A stretch of DNA of 64,000 bases from Clostridia bacterium (GTDB taxonomy: Bacteria; Bacillota; Clostridia; Oscillospirales; CAG-272), in assembly GCA_017398595.1 (NCBI GenBank), contig JAFQFR010000056.1, positions 182,819 through 246,818 on the forward strand. Reading direction: 5' to 3'. Every line of letters begins with the position of its first letter. Within the stretch, counting starts at the first letter, position 1. The notes below the pieces were generated by a model. The model had not been told where the DNA came from. It was given only the letters and a program-made list of their open reading frames with translations, and ran no database searches. The position numbers and the translations under genes are program-made. Below are positions 60,968 to 64,000 of the stretch, piece by piece.

Positions 60968-60996
60968 GTGAGAACCTTTTCAGGAAAGGTTCTCAC
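60968..60996. repeat. Hairpin repeat after aconitase
   Basis: GTGAGAACCTTT pairs with AAAGGTTCTCAC, followed by CTCTCCAAACCTTTTTGAAAA. It resembles the hairpin region at 45183-45240. A second palindrome, GTTCTTTCTT/AAGAAAGAAC, lies at about 61070-61093. Confidence 0.55.
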
Positions 60997-61121
60997 ACTC
61001 TCCAAACCTTTTTGAAAAAATTATTATCCGTAGCCACGGCTACACAATAAAAATCTTACAGTTTTTCTTTGGTTCTTTCTTCTTAAGAAAGAACACGCTT
61101 CTCCCCACGAAAGGAATTATC

Positions 61122-62285
61122 ATGAACGAATACATACAGAATGCGACTGCGCAGTTTGAACAGCTTCTGCGCGAGCAGGTCGCCCGCACCGAAAAAATGG
61201 CTGAGCTGTCCAAGCCCGTGGACTATGCCAATCTTGACACCCTGATCATCGGCGTCTGCGACGGCGACGGCATCGGTCCGATCATCTGCCGCGAGGCTGT
61301 CCGCGTGCTCGAATACCTGCTCCGCGACAAGATCGCGAGCGGCAAGGTGGAGATCCGCCGCATCGAGGGTCTGACCCTCGAAAACCGCATGGCACAAGGC
61401 AAGAGCATCCCCGACGACGTGCTTGCCGCCATCAAGGAATGCCACGTCCTCCTCAAAGGTCCCACCACCACGCCCAAGGGCGGCACGGGCGCTAAGGAAC
61501 TCGAGAGCGCAAACGTTTCTCTCCGCCGCGAGCTTGACCTCTTTGCCAACGTGCGCCCCGTATGCGTACCCGAGCTCGGCATCGACTGGACCTTCTACCG
61601 CGAGAACACCGAGGGCGAATACGTACTCGGCAGCCGCGGCGTAGAGATCCCCGATGTGCTCTGCTGCGACTTTAAGGTCACCACCGACCTCGGCACCGAG
61701 CGTATTGCCCGCGCCGCATACGAGTTTGCAAGAAACAACGGCAAGAAGAATATTTCCATCGTTACCAAGGCAAACATCATGAAGAAGACCGACGGTAAGT
61801 TTGCAAGGATCTGCCGTCAGCTCGCAGAAAAAGAATACCCCGAGCTCGAGCTGGAGGACTGGTACATCGACATCATGGCGGCAAACCTTGTCAACCCCGC
61901 CATCCGCTCGAAGTTTGAAGTTTTCGTCCTCCCGAACCTCTACGGCGACATCATCACCGATGAAGCTGCACAGATCCAGGGCGGCGTAGGCACCGCAGGC
62001 AGCGCAAACGTCGGCGGCAGATACGCAATGTTTGAGGCGATTCACGGTTCTGCACCGCGTATGATCGAAGAGGGCATCGGCGAATACGCAAATCCCTCGA
62101 GCATCATCAAGGCAGTGGAAATGCTGCTCCGCCATGTCGGCTATGCAGCAGAGGCAGAAAAGCTGGCAAGCGCAATGAAGATCTGCACCGCAGATGACGC
62201 CAAGGTCAAGGTGACCGGCGACCGTGACGGCGCAAAGTGCACCGAATTTTCCGATTATCTGTTCAGCGTGATCGAAACGCTTTAA
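61122..62285 (+). CDS. Isocitrate dehydrogenase (isocitrate/isopropylmalate dehydrogenase family)
   Basis: 387 residues. GDGIGPIICREAVRVL at the N-terminus, the substrate-binding SLRRELDLFANVRP and YRENTEGEYV, and the cofactor region GSANVGGRYAMFEAIHGSAP are all present. Its place between aconitase and citrate synthase favours isocitrate as substrate; homoisocitrate or isopropylmalate enzymes look similar. An N-terminal extension of about 35 residues precedes the core. GAAAGGA precedes the ATG. Confidence 0.92.
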   Translation: MNEYIQNATAQFEQLLREQVARTEKMAELSKPVDYANLDTLIIGVCDGDGIGPIICREAVRVLEYLLRDKIASGKVEIRRIEGLTLENRMAQGKSIPDDVLAAIKECHVLLKGPTTTPKGGTGAKELESANVSLRRELDLFANVRPVCVPELGIDWTFYRENTEGEYVLGSRGVEIPDVLCCDFKVTTDLGTERIARAAYEFARNNGKKNISIVTKANIMKKTDGKFARICRQLAEKEYPELELEDWYIDIMAANLVNPAIRSKFEVFVLPNLYGDIITDEAAQIQGGVGTAGSANVGGRYAMFEAIHGSAPRMIEEGIGEYANPSSIIKAVEMLLRHVGYAAEAEKLASAMKICTADDAKVKVTGDRDGAKCTEFSDYLFSVIETL

Positions 62286-62302
62286 TTAAAGGAGTTACCG
62301 AA

Positions 62303-63652
62303 TTGTCCGAATTTTCCTATATCAATGACCTCGCCAATAAATGTGTTAAGAACAACAACATTGAGGCTGACCAGTACGTCAAATACGATGTCAAACGCGG
62401 TCTGCGTGACCAAGCGGGTAAGGGCGTTCTTACCGGCCTTACCGAAGTTTCCTCGATCCACGGCACCAAGGAGGAAAAAGGCTCCAAAGAGTATTGCGAC
62501 GGTGAGCTGCGCTACCGCGGCATCGACGTCCGCGATCTGGTCGAAGGCATCACCGCCGAGCATCGCTACGGCTTTGAGGAGACGATCTATCTGCTCCTCA
62601 TCGGCAAACTGCCGACCGAATCCGAGCTCAAGGAGTTCACGACTCTGCTCGCCGCATACCGTACCCTTCCCGAGGGCTTTGTGCGCGACATCATCATGCA
62701 CGCTCCTACGGAAGACCTGATGAACCTGCTCACGCGCAGCGTTCTGTCTCTCTATTCGTACGACAAGAACGCAAATGACACCTCGATCCCCAATGTTATG
62801 GCGCAGTGTCTGCAGCTGATCTCGGTGCTGCCGATGATCACCCTGTATTCCTACCATTCCTACAACCACTTTATCAAAGGACATTCGCTCTACATCAATA
62901 ACCCCAGTCACAGCCGTTCGATGGCGGAAAACATCCTTTTGATGCTCCGCCGCGATAAAAAATACACCGAGCTGGAAGCACGCATCCTCGACATCGCACT
63001 GATCCTGCACGCCGAGCACGGCGGCGGTAACAACTCGACCTTTACAAACCATGTTGTCACCTCGTCGGGCACCGATACCTATTCGGCAATGGCGGCTTCC
63101 CTCTGCTCCCTGAAAGGTCCCCGCCACGGCGGTGCAAACATCAAGGTCACACAGATGTTTGCCGACATCAAAGAGCACATCGCGGATTGGTCGAACGAAG
63201 ATGAGATCGCCGCATACCTCGAAAAGATCCTCGACAAGCAGGCATTTGACCGTAAGGGTCTGATCTACGGTATCGGACACGCCGTATACACCATGTCCGA
63301 CCCCCGTGCAACGATCCTCAAAAATCAGGTCGAAAAGCTCTCGGTGGAAAAAGGCAGACACGACGAGTTTGAGCTGTATGCCAAGATCGAAGAGATCGCG
63401 CCGAAGATGCTCTACGAGCGCCAGCAGGGACGAAAGCCCATCTGTGCCAACGTCGATTTCTACAGCGGCTTTTTGTATTCGATGCTCGGCATCCCTGAGG
63501 AGCTTATCACGCCTCTGTTCGCCATCGCGCGTATCGCAGGCTGGAGCGCACACCGCATGGAAGAGCTTATCAACAACGGTAAGATCATCCGTCCCGCGTA
63601 CATGGGCGTACAACCCGACTGCGAATATGTTTCGCTCACCAGAAGAAAATAA
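62303..63652 (+). CDS. Citrate synthase
   Basis: 449 residues starting at TTG 62303, with AAAGGAG eight bases before. It condenses acetyl-CoA with oxaloacetate. RYRGIDVRDLVEG, HAEHGGGNNSTF, LKGPRHGGAN and GIGHAVY place the catalytic His and Asp regions. A 2-methylcitrate synthase role is possible but less likely beside aconitase and isocitrate dehydrogenase. It starts 17 bases after the dehydrogenase stop, so they are co-transcribed. Confidence 0.95.
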   Translation: MSEFSYINDLANKCVKNNNIEADQYVKYDVKRGLRDQAGKGVLTGLTEVSSIHGTKEEKGSKEYCDGELRYRGIDVRDLVEGITAEHRYGFEETIYLLLIGKLPTESELKEFTTLLAAYRTLPEGFVRDIIMHAPTEDLMNLLTRSVLSLYSYDKNANDTSIPNVMAQCLQLISVLPMITLYSYHSYNHFIKGHSLYINNPSHSRSMAENILLMLRRDKKYTELEARILDIALILHAEHGGGNNSTFTNHVVTSSGTDTYSAMAASLCSLKGPRHGGANIKVTQMFADIKEHIADWSNEDEIAAYLEKILDKQAFDRKGLIYGIGHAVYTMSDPRATILKNQVEKLSVEKGRHDEFELYAKIEEIAPKMLYERQQGRKPICANVDFYSGFLYSMLGIPEELITPLFAIARIAGWSAHRMEELINNGKIIRPAYMGVQPDCEYVSLTRRK

Positions 63653-63712
63653 CCAACATAAAAAACAAGAGCGCTTTGCCCGTTGTTCTTAACGGAGTAA
63701 ATGGTGCGGTAT

Positions 63713-63750
63713 GTAACCGGAAGGCATAATGCCTTCCGGTTACTGCTGTT
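63713..63750 (+). terminator. Hairpin after citrate synthase
   Basis: GTAACCGGAAGGCAT pairs perfectly with ATGCCTTCCGGTTAC around one base, followed by a T-rich tract. Probable terminator, between convergent genes. Confidence 0.65.
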
Positions 63751-63751
63751 T

Positions 63752-64000
63752 TTAGGCATTTAATGCTGCCATTTGCAGTTCCATCGGTAGAACCGCGATT
63801 GTGGATACCGCCGTCTTGGAGGTTGTGCGAGGCTTTGGTTGGAAGGTATAGTGAATTTCTATAGGGTTTCCGCATTTGCGTGAGAACTTTTCCGCTTTCT
63901 CGTATACATCGATTCGGAGGACAAATGCACGAAGGATTTGGGGTGTCAGCTTATCCATATCCACAATTTCCTTTGCCTTTTCAATGAACTCTTTAATGCA
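63752..64000 (-). CDS. Large serine recombinase, C-terminal part only
   Basis: The minus-strand frame is open to the right edge; only the last 82 residues are visible. FIEKAKEIVDMDKLTPQILR, FVLRIDVYEK and IEIHYTF match the DUF4368 C-terminus of large serine recombinases of integrative elements. The catalytic N-terminus is outside the window. It suggests an integrated element beginning just beyond citrate synthase. Confidence 0.7.
   Translation of the reverse strand, partial: CIKEFIEKAKEIVDMDKLTPQILRAFVLRIDVYEKAEKFSRKCGNPIEIHYTFQPKPRTTSKTAVSTIAVLPMELQMAALNA

Overview
The window looks like a chromosomal segment of an anaerobic, GC-rich Clostridia, most likely an Oscillospirales/Ruminococcaceae-type gut bacterium; this placement is inferred from gene content, not measured. 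Pointers are the oxygen-sensitive class III ribonucleotide reductase with its radical-SAM activase, the rpsF-ssb-rpsR order, NADP-type glutamate dehydrogenase, BMP-type nucleoside ABC transporter, PadR-DUF1700-DUF4097 module, ECF sigma/anti-sigma pairs and clean TTGACA-N17-TATAAT promoters. I found no tRNA, rRNA or CRISPR array.

Layout. 1-6.5 kb: the 3' end of an M18 aminopeptidase, a small palindromic repeat, then prfA, ywlC, an unknown gene and a topoisomerase IV A subunit packed together, followed by a short-chain dehydrogenase. 6.5-10.8 kb: two envelope proteins (a degenerate M23 domain and an SLH-GH43 protein) and an XRE regulator. 11-17.5 kb: a six-gene minus-strand operon (NitT/TauT ABC transporter, cyclase-family hydrolase, carbon-nitrogen hydrolase, AEC carrier) divergent from a LysR regulator, with a palindrome in the shared promoter region at the position expected of a LysR site. 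17.5-25 kb: sigma/anti-sigma pair, ABC exporter, aminotransferase, TetR, and the PadR module. 25-32.7 kb: a GMP synthase lacking its glutaminase domain, a CofE-family ligase and the nucleoside transporter operon. 32.7-45.2 kb: two envelope proteins, gdhA, nrdG, nrdD with a fused redoxin and an overlapping thioredoxin-reductase-like gene, then a heterodimeric ABC exporter. 45.2-49.5 kb: a second ECF sigma with a GLUG-like anti-sigma candidate, an HTH protein carrying seven exact 15-residue Cys repeats, and rpsF-ssb-rpsR. 49.5-54 kb: phosphatase, serine hydrolase, GH4 glycosidase and AraC. 54-56.5 kb: an AT-richer patch with an AraC remnant, a serine resolvase, direct repeats and an orphan FrhB-like gene. 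56.5-64 kb: tandem PII-like protein with a DUF1538 membrane protein, then aconitase, isocitrate dehydrogenase and citrate synthase, then the 3' end of a large serine recombinase at the right edge.

How the parts fit. Citrate synthase, aconitase and isocitrate dehydrogenase make 2-oxoglutarate and gdhA converts it to glutamate, which suits an anaerobe running only the oxidative branch to 2-oxoglutarate. The nrd locus looks self-contained for making dNTPs: activase, reductase, built-in redoxin and flavoprotein reductase, behind tandem NrdR-like boxes. Most worth follow-up are the HTH/Cys-repeat protein, the LysR-controlled transport and hydrolysis operon, the nrd redox fusion, the free-standing GMP synthase subunit, and two places where a terminator hairpin is duplicated around a small element.
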